Assembly (NCBI GenBank): GCA_963675135.1
Contig: OY776133.1
Location: forward strand, 41,075,494 to 41,139,493
Length of the DNA stretch: 64,000 nucleotides
DNA from: Galeopsis tetrahit
Lineage: Eukaryota > Streptophyta > Magnoliopsida > Lamiales > Lamiaceae
Direction: 5' to 3'
Notes under the pieces: generated by a model
The model's input: the letters and a program-made list of their open reading frames with translations, nothing else
Databases searched by the model: none
Told to the model about the DNA's origin: nothing
Part shown: positions 22,480-34,200 of the stretch, in pieces
Position numbering within the stretch: the first letter of the stretch is position 1
Layout of the letters: each line of letters begins with the position of its first letter
Made by a program: the position numbers and the translations under genes

Positions 22480-23412
22480 ACATTAGATCTCTTCTTGAGT
22501 TGAGTATCTCTCAACTCTCATTCATCCCCTAGAAAAAATTTCTAAGGAAAATTATTTCAGAATTCATTCAGTTCTGAGTTGAGTATCTCTACACTCTCAT
22601 TCATCCCCTGAAAAAAAATTCTAAGAAAAATTATTTCAGAATTCATTTCAATTCTGAGTTGAGTATCTCTCAACTCTCATTCATCCCCTGAAAAAAAATT
22701 CTAAGGCAAATTATTTCAGAATTCATTTCAGTTCTGAGTTGAGTATCTCTCAACTCTTATTCATCCCCTAAAAAAAATTTCTAAGGAAAAATATTTCAGA
22801 ATTTATTTCAATTCTGAGTTGAGTATCTCTCAACTCAACTCTGATGAAGTTGGATAGCTCAAGTGGTTAGAGCACCACTACCTAGGCTTTAGATCCTGGG
22901 TTCGAGTCATGGGGAGGGGAAAAAGGGATGGGTATTTAAATGTAATTCAAAAAAAAAAAAAAAGTATCTCTCAACTCTCATTCATTCCCTGAAAAAAATT
23001 TCTAAGGAATTTTTTTTTCAGAATTCATTCAGTTCTGAGTTGAGTATCTCTCAACTCTCATTCATCCCCTGAAAAAAATTTCTAAGGAAAATTATTTCAG
23101 AATTCATTCAATTCTGAGTTGAGTATCTCTCAACTCTCATTCATCCCCTGAAAAAAATTTCTAAGGAAATTTTTTTCAGAATTCATTTCAGTTCTGAGTT
23201 GAGTATCTCTCGGCTCTCATTCATCTCCTGAAAAAAAAATTCTAAGGAAAATTATTTCAGAATTTATTTCAATTCTGAGTTGAGTATCTCTCAACTCTCA
23301 TTCATCCCCTGAAAAAAATTTCTAAGGAAAATTATTTCAGAATTTATTTCAATTCTGAGTTGAGTATCTCTCAACTCTCATTCATCCCCTGAAAAAAATT
23401 TCTAAAGAAAAT
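22480..23412. repeat. 79-80-bp satellite array, about 10 copies
   Basis: Each monomer has GAGTTGAGTATCTCTCAACTC-like and CATCCCCTGAAAAAAATTTC-like parts. It holds two dyads, GAGTTGA/TCAACTC and CTGAAA/TTTCAG, in the same relative order as the 77-bp monomer. A SINE interrupts one unit at about 22838. Confidence 0.92.
22838..22963 (+). mobile_element. tRNA-derived SINE, copy A
   Basis: The body carries an A-box-like GGATAGCTCAAGTGGTTAG and a B-box GGGTTCGAGTC, then GGGGAGGGG, GGGTATTTAA and an A-tail. The flanking direct repeat AGTATCTCTCAACTC (22822-22836 and 22963-22977) is satellite sequence, so the SINE entered after the array existed. At about 110-125 bp it is very short for a SINE. Confidence 0.85.
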
Positions 23413-23916
23413 TATACTCTGAAGAGTTATGTTTTATTAAAGATGGCATGAAAGAGAACTATATCTCACCAATTCTCCGTTTCATTAAAATATATCAAAC
23501 TTGAACATCTTTCAACTAGTAATCTTTGTAGCTCAGAGTTGAACATCTTTCAACTCGACGTTTAAAATATTTTCAAGGGTCTCATTCCGATCTCCATTCT
23601 TTTGAGGGAGTTCGTCTCATACCTCGTGTAATTTTTGAAATTATTTTCTCGTTTTATTGCCTTTATCTACTTATGTTACTCCCCTTATATGGGGTGAAGT
23701 TGAAGTTCACGAGGATTTGCTTCTTCCAGATCTCAAATCTCTTCTATGTCTTAAAGAAGGAAGTTTTACATTCCTTGTAGAGTTGTTTAAATTCAAAGTT
23801 GAATTTTATACTCGTATTTGAGTTGTTTATACTCCTCAATGAGTTATTTATACTTCAGATATACTTCTAAGAGTTCGTAAGGATTATACTCTCCCCAAAA
23901 GTGGTTTATACTCTTA
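23413..23916. repeat. Degenerate repeats leading into the GGATTATACTCTC array
   Basis: Scattered GAGTTGAACATCTTTCAAC motifs (23480-23560) are followed by GAGTTGTTTATACTC-type repeats (23820-23916). The last unit is cut by the Tourist-like insertion and resumes at 25961. Confidence 0.6.
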
Positions 23917-24318
23917 GGGCATGTTTGGTTTAAATGATTAAACAGGATAGATTGTTTTATCCCAATTATTCCTATGTTTGGTTTACAGGAATTAAACCCG
24001 TGATTAAAATAGGCCCGAAATTATTATCCTTCCTAATCATTTATTTGAGTGTTTATTAGTCCCAAAGAGAAGGTGGGATAATTAATCTTGTAGAACAAAA
24101 AAATATGTAGATGGACTTTATTGCCCTCCAATTTGTGGGTAATTACAACTTACCACATATATATACAAAAGAACCCTAATTAATGGCCTCAAGGGTAGAA
24201 AAGTAAATTGTCACATTTATCTCAATTTATCCTTGAATCCAAACATAAAACAAAACTTATCCCTAAGAAATTTTAAAATTTAATCCATCAATCCAAACAC
24301 AAATCTCAATTCAAAAAA

Positions 24319-25888
24319 GAGAAAATTTATAAAAAATGTCATTTAGGCACCTAGCTTCTTAAATAAAGACAACTTTTATAATCTTTTTTAAAAAGGACAA
24401 AAACGCATGTTAATAACCCATTATACCCTTATATTTAAATATGGAAATTAATTTATTAATTTAATAATTAAATAACAAGTCTTCATCTTCCTTATTTGTC
24501 GCCATAGATTTTTGGTTAATTTATTAACTTAATAATTAAAGAACGGGTTTTTTGGCCGGAAAACTCAAATCTTCAAGCTTTTTGGTTAATCCATGATGAA
24601 TCAAACATAATCCCGCTGCATCTACAAACGATTGGCCATAGATTTCAGATTGGTGAAGCAACAATCCTCGATTTCCTCTTGAAATCGAGGGATCTTTTTC
24701 TTCTTTTAGTTTCTGTTTCAGTTTTGGGTGACCCCTCACGCCCAAAAACTGATTTCCGATGATTCTCAAAGTTTCTGCTGCTTAGAGGCTTGTTCCTCTC
24801 TTTCAACGACGGCCATGGCTATAAGGTCTCGTCTCCTTTGCTCTTCCATAATTGTTTCCTCGATCTGTTCTTTCGACTGCACATGATCAAGAGACTTTCC
24901 ACGCGATCGTTTCTTTATATTCCTAGGGGATTCAAACTTCACCGATTTCTTCATTATGGATGACGGACGCGAAGCCGCCGGAGATACAGTAGAAACTTTT
25001 AATTCCAAGGGTCGGATGAAGAGTTTTGCCAAGGGTATGATTATTAATTCCACACGTACACACATAATTTGCAAAGAATTTAGGATTTTTTGAGATGATT
25101 TTAATTTAGGTTCAATTTTGCTCTGTTTTCGTGAAATTGTGATGATTTACGTGCGTGTTGCTGAAATGTAGTTCATGATTATTTGTTATTGGTTTGGTCA
25201 AGGGATAATGCAGATCTTATTTTGCATATGTATACGTATTTCTGCATAATCACATTCTAATATGAAGACACCGTACTATTTTTTCTGCATTATTCATTTT
25301 ATTATGCAGTTTTAGATTTCATTGTTCTGCATTATTCATTTTATTATGCAGTTTTAGATTTCATTGTTCTGCATTATTCATTTTATTATGCAGATTTAGA
25401 TTTTATATTAATTTTCCAACCATGGTCTAGGGAGCAAAATGTTCTTCTCACTTCTCACTTCTCACTTCGTCTTCTTCCGTACTTCACGGTTTCCTTTCTT
25501 CACAAATTGAAAAACCCCAAAATTCTGCACAAAATTTACAAAGTTTGACCGGAGTTGTTGATAGAGTTTAATTTTAGGAAGTTTTAATTAATTGCGTAAT
25601 TCGGGGGGCTTTAATGAGCTGATAGAACTTTAGTACCAAACCTGTTTTTCTTCTCATTTAATTTTAGGAAGGTTTTTCTTAATTGCGTAATTCTCGGAAT
25701 TAATGAACTGATAGAGTCAGCTTTAAATTTCAAACATTTAAATAATTTCTCCATATTAATTCCGAATTTATGTATTAAGGGCATGATGGTACATTTATGT
25801 GCCATTTTGTCCTTATTCTGAAACTATTTTGAATCATGTCTTTATTTAAAAAAACACTAAGTGAAATGACCTTTTATGTGAAATCCCC
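24319..25888. mobile_element. MULE nested in the Tourist element, possible Pack-MULE
   Basis: The 9-bp direct repeats TTCAAAAAA (24310-24318 and 25889-25897) flank imperfect inverted termini of about 50 bp that share GTCATTT and TTAAATAAAGACA. The 1.57-kb interior encodes no transposase. It holds minus-strand gene-like segments: 25074-24766 has a Lys/Arg/Glu-rich frame (KKSVKFESPRNIKKRSRGKS...) and 24769-24536 a second segment. I do not recognise the source gene, so capture is an inference. Confidence 0.8.
25284..25409. repeat. 42-bp tandem repeat, three copies
   Basis: TCTGCATTATTCATTTTATT starts at 25284, 25326 and 25368, inside the nested MULE. Confidence 0.8.
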
Positions 25889-25960
25889 TTCAAAAAATAA
25901 TGCAATCCCATCTAATCCTATCCTACCTTATCTATCCCAACCTGTAAACCAAACATGCCC

Positions 25961-26115
25961 TTAAGAGTTCGTAGGGATTATACTCTCCCAAAAATTATTT
26001 ATACTCCTGAGAGTTGTAGGGATTATACTCTCCCAAAAGTTATTTATACTCCTGAGAGTTCGTAGGGATTATACTCTCCCAAAAGTTATTTATACTCCTG
26101 AGAGTTCTTCTTGTA
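25961..26115. repeat. About 45-bp satellite related to the Tat noncoding array
   Basis: Units carry AGGGATTATACTCTCCC and TTATTTATACTCCTGAGAG every 45-46 bp (25976, 26021, 26067). The reverse complement, GGGAGAGTATAATCCCT, occurs several times in the intact Tat element near 36260-36340 and 36606. This is the continuation of the array cut at 23914. Confidence 0.85.
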
Positions 26116-28069
26116 ATGAAATCCATCTATTCTTCTCTGATCCAGGCTCAATTCGTACTGAGGCTAATAGGATGTGATTCACATGTGTTTTCCTCAACAA
26201 CAAAACAAGCAAATGATTAGAACTCCAATCATTTTTATTCATCCTTGATAATTAATAAATTGCACACCAAGGATCCACCAAACCTGTTTAAGTTCATAAA
26301 TTGCGCACACCACATACATGTTCAGTCCTTATACTCATAATTCCATGATAATCGTACATCAATAAAATGAAGTTATATCAATCAAATATCATTTAAAACA
26401 AAATCAACATGATACAATGTCATATCTTCTTACTTTGAATCAAAAGGCAAGAGTTATGACAGATTTCAATGCCAATCATTATTAACATAATTTAATTCTC
26501 ATCAATATTGGAAATCCAATCTTGGATGTTAAAGAAATCAGAATGGGAGGCAATTTCAATACCACCAGAATCATGTTGACAGTAGAAGCTGCTCTACTTT
26601 TGCTTGAAAAATGTGAATTAATATATATTCTAGTTAGCACAACTATATAGCACTTAATTGTTCAGAAGTTCTTCTACAGTCTCTTCCTAAGAAGCAAATC
26701 AAGCAAATTGAATCATGTCTCAAACATGTTGGAAGCAATTTTGAAATAAAATTATGCACCACAAATTTGCAAGTAATAATTATCTTAATCAAAATTTGAG
26801 TTGTTTCTTCATAGTGGTAGACTATTGCATACCTCTTGTTGTTCATGGCAAAAATTAAGAATTAAATAAGGGACCTGAACCTCTCTGTTGCCCCCAACTC
26901 ACTCAGTGTTATACGAGCTACAACTCTAGATTGGGAGTAGGGTGTTTACACCTTACTCAGACCTTGATTCTTTGCACAGGTTCACTGCTGTTATGATTTT
27001 ATCCAAATTATTGAATTGAACTTTTATGCTAATAAAATCCTTTTTTTTTTATAAGAAATAAGATTCCATCCAGTCAATCATTCATAATCTCAAAACACCT
27101 AACATGCATAACTCATCTCTTCTCATTGCACACTTCTGTTCAAAATCTTGAACTCTTAGGTAAGAATCATCTCTATTACACAATTATCATTCCAATTCAA
27201 AGCCAACTACTAGTAGAATTTAAATCATTCAATCATGGCTTACATCTTGGCCAACCTGGGCTATATTCCGCAAATACAGCATACATTATAATGTCAACAT
27301 TTTATGAATATATTCTGGTGCAGGATAACTTTACTTTATATTTTCACAGTTGTGTTGTTAGAAAATCTGACATAACTACACAATTCAAGATTTATACCAG
27401 AAGGCAGAGATCTTTCAAGCATGGAGATATGAAGTTTCTCAACATAGATATAACACATCTTCATGGCACAAAATTAAATCAAATTTATCAAGCAATACAT
27501 GTTCTAGTTTCCCAATAGGGGAAATTATATATTCGAAAATCCAAGATCAAGCTATCACAACACCAACAAAATTGGCTGACACACATAATCAAAATGGCAT
27601 ATCCACGCATTCACAAAATCAATTCAGCTCAGTTGCCTCGTGAAAGCATAGTTATATGTAAAAGTAAGTGGGTTTGAAGAGATAGCACCTCAAATTTTGA
27701 TACACATATCCAAAACTTCCGAGACTTTGGGATAAGGGAGGCCAGGAATATGAAGGTTGAGCCCTCTGAATTCTTGCACAATTCCAACTCCTCTGCTCAA
27801 GCCCAGAGTTTTTTGAAAATAATACTATTCACACTACTTTATCTTCACCCTCCAACTATCACTTATTTACTCAAATTGTCACTAACTTTATTTATAAACA
27901 ATCATTTTACCTACTCCACAACATTCCATCATACCCCCAACTTATCTACTTTATACATAAACTAATCAATATTCATTAAAACTCGTGCCCAGAGAAGTAG
28001 ACATAATAAAATTGGACCGAGGAAGTATAAAATAAGAAATATCACAAACTTTATAGAAGGGAGGAAGTA
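26116..28069. other. AT-rich intergenic DNA, no gene recognised
   Basis: Both strands were read. The longest open frame (27126-27518) has an unremarkable composition and no family motif. A weak Stowaway-like end (GGGAGGAAGTATTA near 28056) suggests an eroded MITE. I see no tandem array. Confidence 0.5.
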
Positions 28070-28440
28070 TTAAGATTAAACTTTGATTAAAATATTGCAA
28101 GTTAACTTACCAGCTACACATAAAACTCGTGTGGTGTTTTTTTTCAAAGCAGCTTTCTATTATAACAAACCCACGACAATTTTCGTCAATTAAAAATATT
28201 AATTATACTCCCACCATCTCCCGTATGTTCCTTATTTAATTCCTAAAATTACAAGAAAATTTATCTCCTTTAAATATTTTTAAATTACATTAAATATCAT
28301 TATTTTAATTTTTCACATAAAAGCACTGATTTTCATCTAAAATTTTAAGCTAATACAATGAACCCAACATCATCATATCTATTAATTAAAATGAGAAAAC
28401 TTATCGTAAATATTTAACTTGTTAAAACAAAAAAAGTTAA
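28070..28440. repeat. Dispersed repeat, similar to 61918-62280
   Basis: Shared blocks include GTTAACTTACCAGCTACAC, CAATTTTCGTCAATTAAAAA and CCACCATCTCC, then ACTGATTTTCATCT (GCTGATTTTCATCT in the other copy), in the same order. The termini were not resolved and no coding capacity is seen. Confidence 0.7.
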
Positions 28441-28866
28441 GGGTGGTGCTAAATGTACAGAATCTGTACGTACATAAAGGGGCATTGTGGTCCCCTTTTC
28501 ATTTAAGTTTTGTTAAAATGACTAAAATACCCTTCATTCAAATATATTGCTTAACTATTATTTTTGAATAAAATATTAAAGTCTGACGCCCTTTTCTCTC
28601 TCTTCTTTAATAATTACACAACACAACTTTCAATGTGTGTATTTAATTAAAAAAATCTTCCCTTTGTTACCGTTTAACTCCATCTTTTTTCCTTCTTTCT
28701 TTCTTTTTTTTCTACAAAAACTACTCATATATTATAAAAATAAAATGTATAAGATATTATTTAATAAAAAAATAGAATAAATATATGTATATATATATAT
28801 AATGTTGGAGATTTTGATAAGATATATATATATATACACACGATACTTATTATTAAAATAGATTGT

Positions 28867-28904
<38 letters not shown>

Positions 28905-29198
28905 AGAATATTTAAAATATAAATATTCAAGAACAATATTTTTTTAAATTTTTTCACTGTTATTTTATTTGATAGACAAATTAAAATCTCAAAATTCAAA
29001 TCAAATATGAGATATTTTAGCAGTGCATAATCCTTAATTTTCTCAACTAAATTTATCTCCCTCTCTCTTATTTTATGGTATTTACCAAATCTAGTCATAT
29101 AAATTTTTTTACATAGATATTAGTTTTCTATCTAGAAACACACGATATTTTTCTTCCCTCTTCCATTCTCATTATTTTTGGGTTAATTCTATTATATA
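28441..29198. other. AT-rich DNA with TA microsatellites
   Basis: The stretch contains TGTACAGAATCTGTACGTAC at about 28455, related to GCACAGAATCTGTACAAAC at about 44178, possibly ends of one transposon family. A (TA)n run lies at 28868-28898. No gene is seen. Confidence 0.5.
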
Positions 29199-29936
29199 TG
29201 ATGTAGATAAATATGTCGCTCCCGGAGAAGTCGACACGTGGAAACAAGATAAAATTATGATAGTCATGATTAGGTCGATTTATGGGAAAACATGATTAAT
29301 ACACCCCTGGGCCTAAGTAGGGAAATCAGGGTGATTGGGCCTTTGGCCCATATTCGAAGAGATTATTGGCCCTTGGGCCTGAAAGGATCCGGACCAAGTA
29401 GGGGAAGACTAGTCAATCTTTCCTAGCCAAGTGAAATAAGTGGATCAGCCCACGAAGATAGGGCGGATATGCTGAAGAACCAAGTCTCCAGGGAGAGTGA
29501 GACCGGTTCTTTAGGGAATTGAGGCCAGATTTACGGGAAGGAGCCGAGAATATAGGGAGAATAAGTCTCTCCCTCTCCGGATAGGGATGCCAGGTATTTA
29601 AACAGGTTATTTCCATATTCTTACTTACGTTTTACATATTATACATACTTTCACAAGAACTACACACTGAATTGAGAAGAAATATTACTGTATTCGCCGG
29701 AATTTCCCTAAATATACAGGGGAATTCCTCTTTGATTTCGCCTACGATCGATTCTGACTTGAGCGTCGGAGCTTCTACGCCGGAGCCCCCCTCCGGCGTA
29801 CTTTTGCAGGTTATTCTTGGATTCTTGGAAGATTTACGAGGAGATTGCCAAGGATAAATAGACGATTAAAACTCGTGATTAATAGTGCTCGCAAAGGAAC
29901 GATCGATATCCGAAGGCGTTCTTTTTCGACGCATCA
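29199..29936 (+). mobile_element. 5' LTR of the Tat element
   Basis: 738 bp, starting TGATGTAGATAAATATG and ending GACGCATCA. A TATTTAAA motif at 29595 is a plausible core promoter. The core motif GAGCGTCGGAG (about 29761) followed by CCGGAGCCCCCCTCCGG is shared with other LTR remnants in the window. Confidence 0.92.
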
Positions 29937-29938
29937 AC

Positions 29939-29956
29939 TGGCGCCGTCTGTGGGAA
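29939..29956 (+). promoter_or_regulatory. Primer-binding site
   Basis: TGGCGCCGTCTGTGGGAA starts two bases after the LTR. TGG at its 5' end matches the CCA end of a tRNA. This site is typical of Tat elements. The same 18 bases stand next to the 5' LTR of the Copia element at 59.8 kb. Confidence 0.85.
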
Positions 29957-29994
29957 CATTTCAAGCTAAGGCGTGAGAAAAGTTCCGTATTTAA

Positions 29995-31221
29995 ATGGGT
30001 GGAGGACAAGATCCAACGAAGCAGACAAAGGAGAAAGGAGATTCTACTCCTCCTCCTCTTCCTCCGCCTCCGCCAGGGTTTCCCTCCAATCGAAATTTAG
30101 GGAAACGACCCGTGGATCATACACCAGAAGATATTCCCCCTCCAGGCTTTCCCTCAAATCGAAATCTAGGGAAACAACCTGTAGGTCACCCATTAGAGGA
30201 TATCCCTCCCACTCAAGAGGGAGATGTACCAGGTACCTCAGGAGCTTCGGGGAGTGGGATCAATAGGGATAACCCTAACGCTCAACCGGAACTCCTGACT
30301 GTCTCTCGAGATCAGTTAGATGAGATGATCGCACAATCAGTGGAAAGAATAATTGCCACTCGAGGACTTCGCCCTCCCGAACCTACCCATAAGGGCACGC
30401 GACCAAATCCACCAGAGCATGTCATCGATTTGGTTCCAGTCCCCTCCAGGAACGAGGATCCCCCTCGAAACCCAGAAGAAAAAGTACCTTCCCAGGCTGA
30501 AAGAAGCATCCTGGAAAGACCCCCTCGGAGAGATGTGGAGAAGGTCCTGGGGGATACCACCCTGGATACAGGGATGGGAGAAAGCACGGACGACACATAT
30601 CAAGGAGCCGTCAGTGATCAGATACAAGCCTTGCGGAAGGAGATGAGGGATATGCAGAAACATATTACTGACAATGTAAGTAAACCCTCTTATACCACTG
30701 GATATCAATTCTCATCTAGTATTTTGCAAGATGAACTGCCCTCTAATTTCAAATCTTTAAACTTTGAATATGATGGCACCACGGACCCATACGAGCATCT
30801 GATGAGGTTTGAGAATGCTGCTCTATTACATCGGTATGGAGAGGGCGTTAAGTGCAGGGTATTCCTGACCACACTATCTAAGGCTGCACAGCAATGGTTC
30901 ACACAACTAGGACCAGATACTGTCCACTCATGGTCTGAATTCAGCGAATTGTTCCTGCATCAATTCGCCAGTGCTAGGAGACAGCCAAGAGCCACCCTTA
31001 CTTTATTTAACATGCGCCAGGGAGAGAACGAGAGCTTACGGGCTTTCTTAAAAAGATTCAACCAAACAGCTCTCGAAGTACCTACAGCCTCCTCAGAGGT
31101 CAAAATCAACGCCCTCACCAACGGGTTAAGAGATGGGGATCTATTCACATCTCTAGCCAAGAAGCCAGTTCGAACCTTTGATGAGTTATTAAGGAGAGCA
31201 GAGAAATACCTTACCCTGTAA
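29995..31221 (+). pseudogene. Tat gag, N-terminal part ending at a nonsense codon
   Basis: The ATG at 29995 opens a 408-codon frame with a Pro-rich N terminus (30040-30200). A retrotransposon gag domain follows (about 30720-31200), with conserved segments such as EYDGTTDPYEHL and AAQQWF. The frame ends at TAA 31219-31221 within the gag core. The next codons continue the gag reading in the same frame (EVRKAKRSE), so this is a point nonsense change, most simply from a Glu codon. The zinc-knuckle part of Gag lies in the following open segment. Because the stop interrupts the capsid-like region, programmed readthrough is unlikely. Confidence 0.85.
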
Positions 31222-34200
31222 GAGGTAAGGAAAGCTAAGCGATCAGAGACCAGGGCCATAGTGGGTAATGGAGAAAGGAGGAAAGAAATTCCGCTTAGGA
31301 GGCCAAGTCCGGAGAGACACAGAAGCTCCATGAGGCTGGAAAATGTAAGAAGAGAGGAAGCCGCACCCTGGAACCCCAGGAGAGGGGCGAAGAGATATAC
31401 CCCTTTGAGGATAGAGCCAGCCGAAGTCCTAGAGGTGGCAGGGGACCATCCGGATATGAAATTCCCCTACTCAAGAAGCAGAGGTCCCCAAAATCCTAAG
31501 TCAAACAAATTATGCAGGTTCCATAACGACTATGGCCACGATACCAACCAATGTTGGCATCTGAAGGATGAGATAGAGAGGATGATCCAGGCAGGTCACC
31601 TGAAAGAGTTTATTTTCAGAGATCGACAAGGCCCCAGGGGTCAAAAGAGAAAGGACCCCGAGGGGAAGCAGGAAAATGATAGAAGAGATCAGAGGAAGGG
31701 AAATGAGGAGCCACCACCCCCTCCCCAGAAGAGGGGAACTATCCACATGATTATGGGAGGCCCCGCTGATGGGGACTCCTTCAGGCAGAGAAAGCAGAGC
31801 GTTCGGTCGCTGAAAAATGAGAGAAAAGTAGAGCACCATGAGGTGGGAAAGATGACAGAAGGTCCAGACATTCATTTCGGGCCAGAAGACGCAGGGGAAC
31901 CTAGAGAAATTCATAATGACGCATTAGTCATTACCACGGATATAGCAGGATACGATGTAGCAAGAATTTTTGTAGATACTGGAAGCTCTGCCGACATCAT
32001 GTTTTTGGAGTGCTTTAAGAAGATGGACCTGAATATAAAGCTCAGACCGGTGGAAACCGCTCTTTACGGATTCTCAGGGGGAGCCATTCAACCCCTTGGT
32101 TCAGCGTTATTGCAAGTAGGGTTAGGAGTCACCCCTAACCGTCGAGTACAAGTCATAGAATTCCTGATTGTAGACGTCCCATCTTCCTACAACGTAGTAA
32201 TGGGAAGGCCAAGCTTGAATATTTTTCAGGCAGTGACCTCCACCTTCCACATGAAGATGAAGTTCCCTGCCTCGGGGGGTGTGGGAGAGATATGTGGCGA
32301 CCAATATCAGGCAAGGAAGTGTTACGTGGAATCGGTCAAAATAGCAGACAGGGCCGTGTTCCGGGGAATGGAGAGATTTAAGGGCGAAGACCCTGAGCTG
32401 AAGAGACAGAAAGTGGGTGAGCTAATCCAAGAGCAGCCCAAAGCTAAAGCAGACGAGGAGTTGATGAGCATCGAGCTCTACCCAGGAAAGGAGGGATTCA
32501 CAACCAGGATAGGTACGAATATGAACCCTGAGCTCCAGGGAAAGATGATACTTGCCCTCCAGCAGAATGCAGACATCTTTGCATTCACAGCGACGGATAT
32601 GACGGGTATCCCTCCAGAAATAGTTGTGCACCATCTGAATGTGGATCCCAAAGCTAGGCCCGTGAAACAGAAGTTGAGGAACTTCGGTAAAGAGAAGAAC
32701 CTCATTGTAAAGGAGGAGATCGATAAATTGTTGAGTGCAGGGCACGTGAAGAGAGTGCAGTTCCCTGAGTGGCTCTCGAATGCAGTACTGGTGTCCAAGG
32801 GAGCCGGCAAATGGAGGATGTGCATTGACTTCAGGGACTTGAACAAGGCGTGCCCTAAAGATCACTATCCCCTGCCTAGGATTGATCAGCTGGTGGATGC
32901 CACGTCCGGGTTTGAATTACTCAGCATGATGGATGCTTATCAAGGGTACCATCAAATCCAGTTGAACCCCCTCGATATACCAAAGGTATGCTTTATTGCA
33001 ACGTGTGGTACTTTTGGTTATGTACGTATGTCGTTCGGACTAATAAATGCAGGAGCCACCTATCAAAGGATGGTAGACTCGGTTTTCCGAGGACAGATAG
33101 GGAGAAATATGGAGGTTTATGTAGACGACATGCTAGCTAAAAGCATCAAAGCAGAGGAACACATTGATGACCTGAAGGAGATATTTCAGGTAATTAGAGA
33201 GAACGGTATCAAACTTAACCCAGCTAAATGTTCCTTTGGAGTAGGGTCAGGGAAATTCCTCGGATATATGGTGACGCAAAGAGGAATAGAGGTTAACCCT
33301 GCCAAGGTGAAAGCGGTCCATGACATGCAACCCCCTCGGAACTTGAAGGAGTTGCAGACCTTGAACGGCAGAATCGCAGCCCTTAGCAGATTTATAGAAA
33401 AAACAGCGGAGAAGAGCCACCACTTCTTCAGAACACTAAGGAAGGGATCAAAATTCGAATGGGATGAACAGTGTCAAAAGGCTTTTGAAGAACTGAAGCT
33501 CCATCTGGAACAACTCCCGAAGTTAACCAAGCCTACTCAGGGAGATGTCTTACTCCTATACCTCTCAGTAGGGGAACATTCTCTGAGTACTGTCCTGATG
33601 AAAGAGGAAGGCCCCACACAACAGCCCATATATTATGTGAGCAAGGTCATCCAAGGAGCGGAGACGAGGTATTCAGAGGTAGAAAAGGCAGCGCTGGCAG
33701 TGGTAGTAACGGCTAGGCGACTACGCCCTTACTTCCTATCTTATAAAGTGATGGTGAGGACTAACTTTCCGTTGAAGCAGACACTAGGGAGAGCAGATTT
33801 ATCAGGAAGAATGGTCAGGTGGGCAGTGGAACTGCAGGAGTATGATATTGACTATGAACCAAGGAGAGCCATCAAGGCTCAAGCTTTAGCAGACTTTATT
33901 CAAGAGTCTACCAGAGTGGAAGAAGAACAGGGATGGAAGGTGTACGTGGATGGCTCAGCATCCGCCTTGGGATGCGGAGCAGGGATAGTATTGGTTGACC
34001 CTGATGGCCAAGAAGTACAGGTTGCTGTCAAATTCCGGTTTTCAACCTCAAACAATGGCGCAGAGTATGAGGCCCTGATTAGAGGAGCTAGCATGGCAGC
34101 AGAGTTAGGGGCACAGAAAGTCACCCTGTACTCCGATTCGCAGCTGGTAGTACAACACGTCATGGGGGAGTACCTCGCCAAAGATGAGAGAATGATCGCT

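Larger units (their letters stand above)
23917..25960. mobile_element. Tourist-like PIF/Harbinger element (host of a MULE)
   Basis: The terminal inverted repeats are GGGCATGTTTGGTTTA and TAAACCAAACATGCCC, flanked by the 3-bp duplication TTA (23914-23916 and 25961-25963). Without the nested MULE it would be only about 470 bp, a usual size for a non-autonomous Tourist MITE. No Harbinger transposase is present. Confidence 0.88.

Noticed and set aside
20637..23412. CRISPR-like regular repeats
   Set aside because: There are no unique spacers; whole monomers are repeated. The sequence is plant nuclear DNA.
27126..27518. 130-residue open frame in the AT-rich region
   Set aside because: No family motif, no supporting splice or promoter context, and composition like the surrounding DNA.
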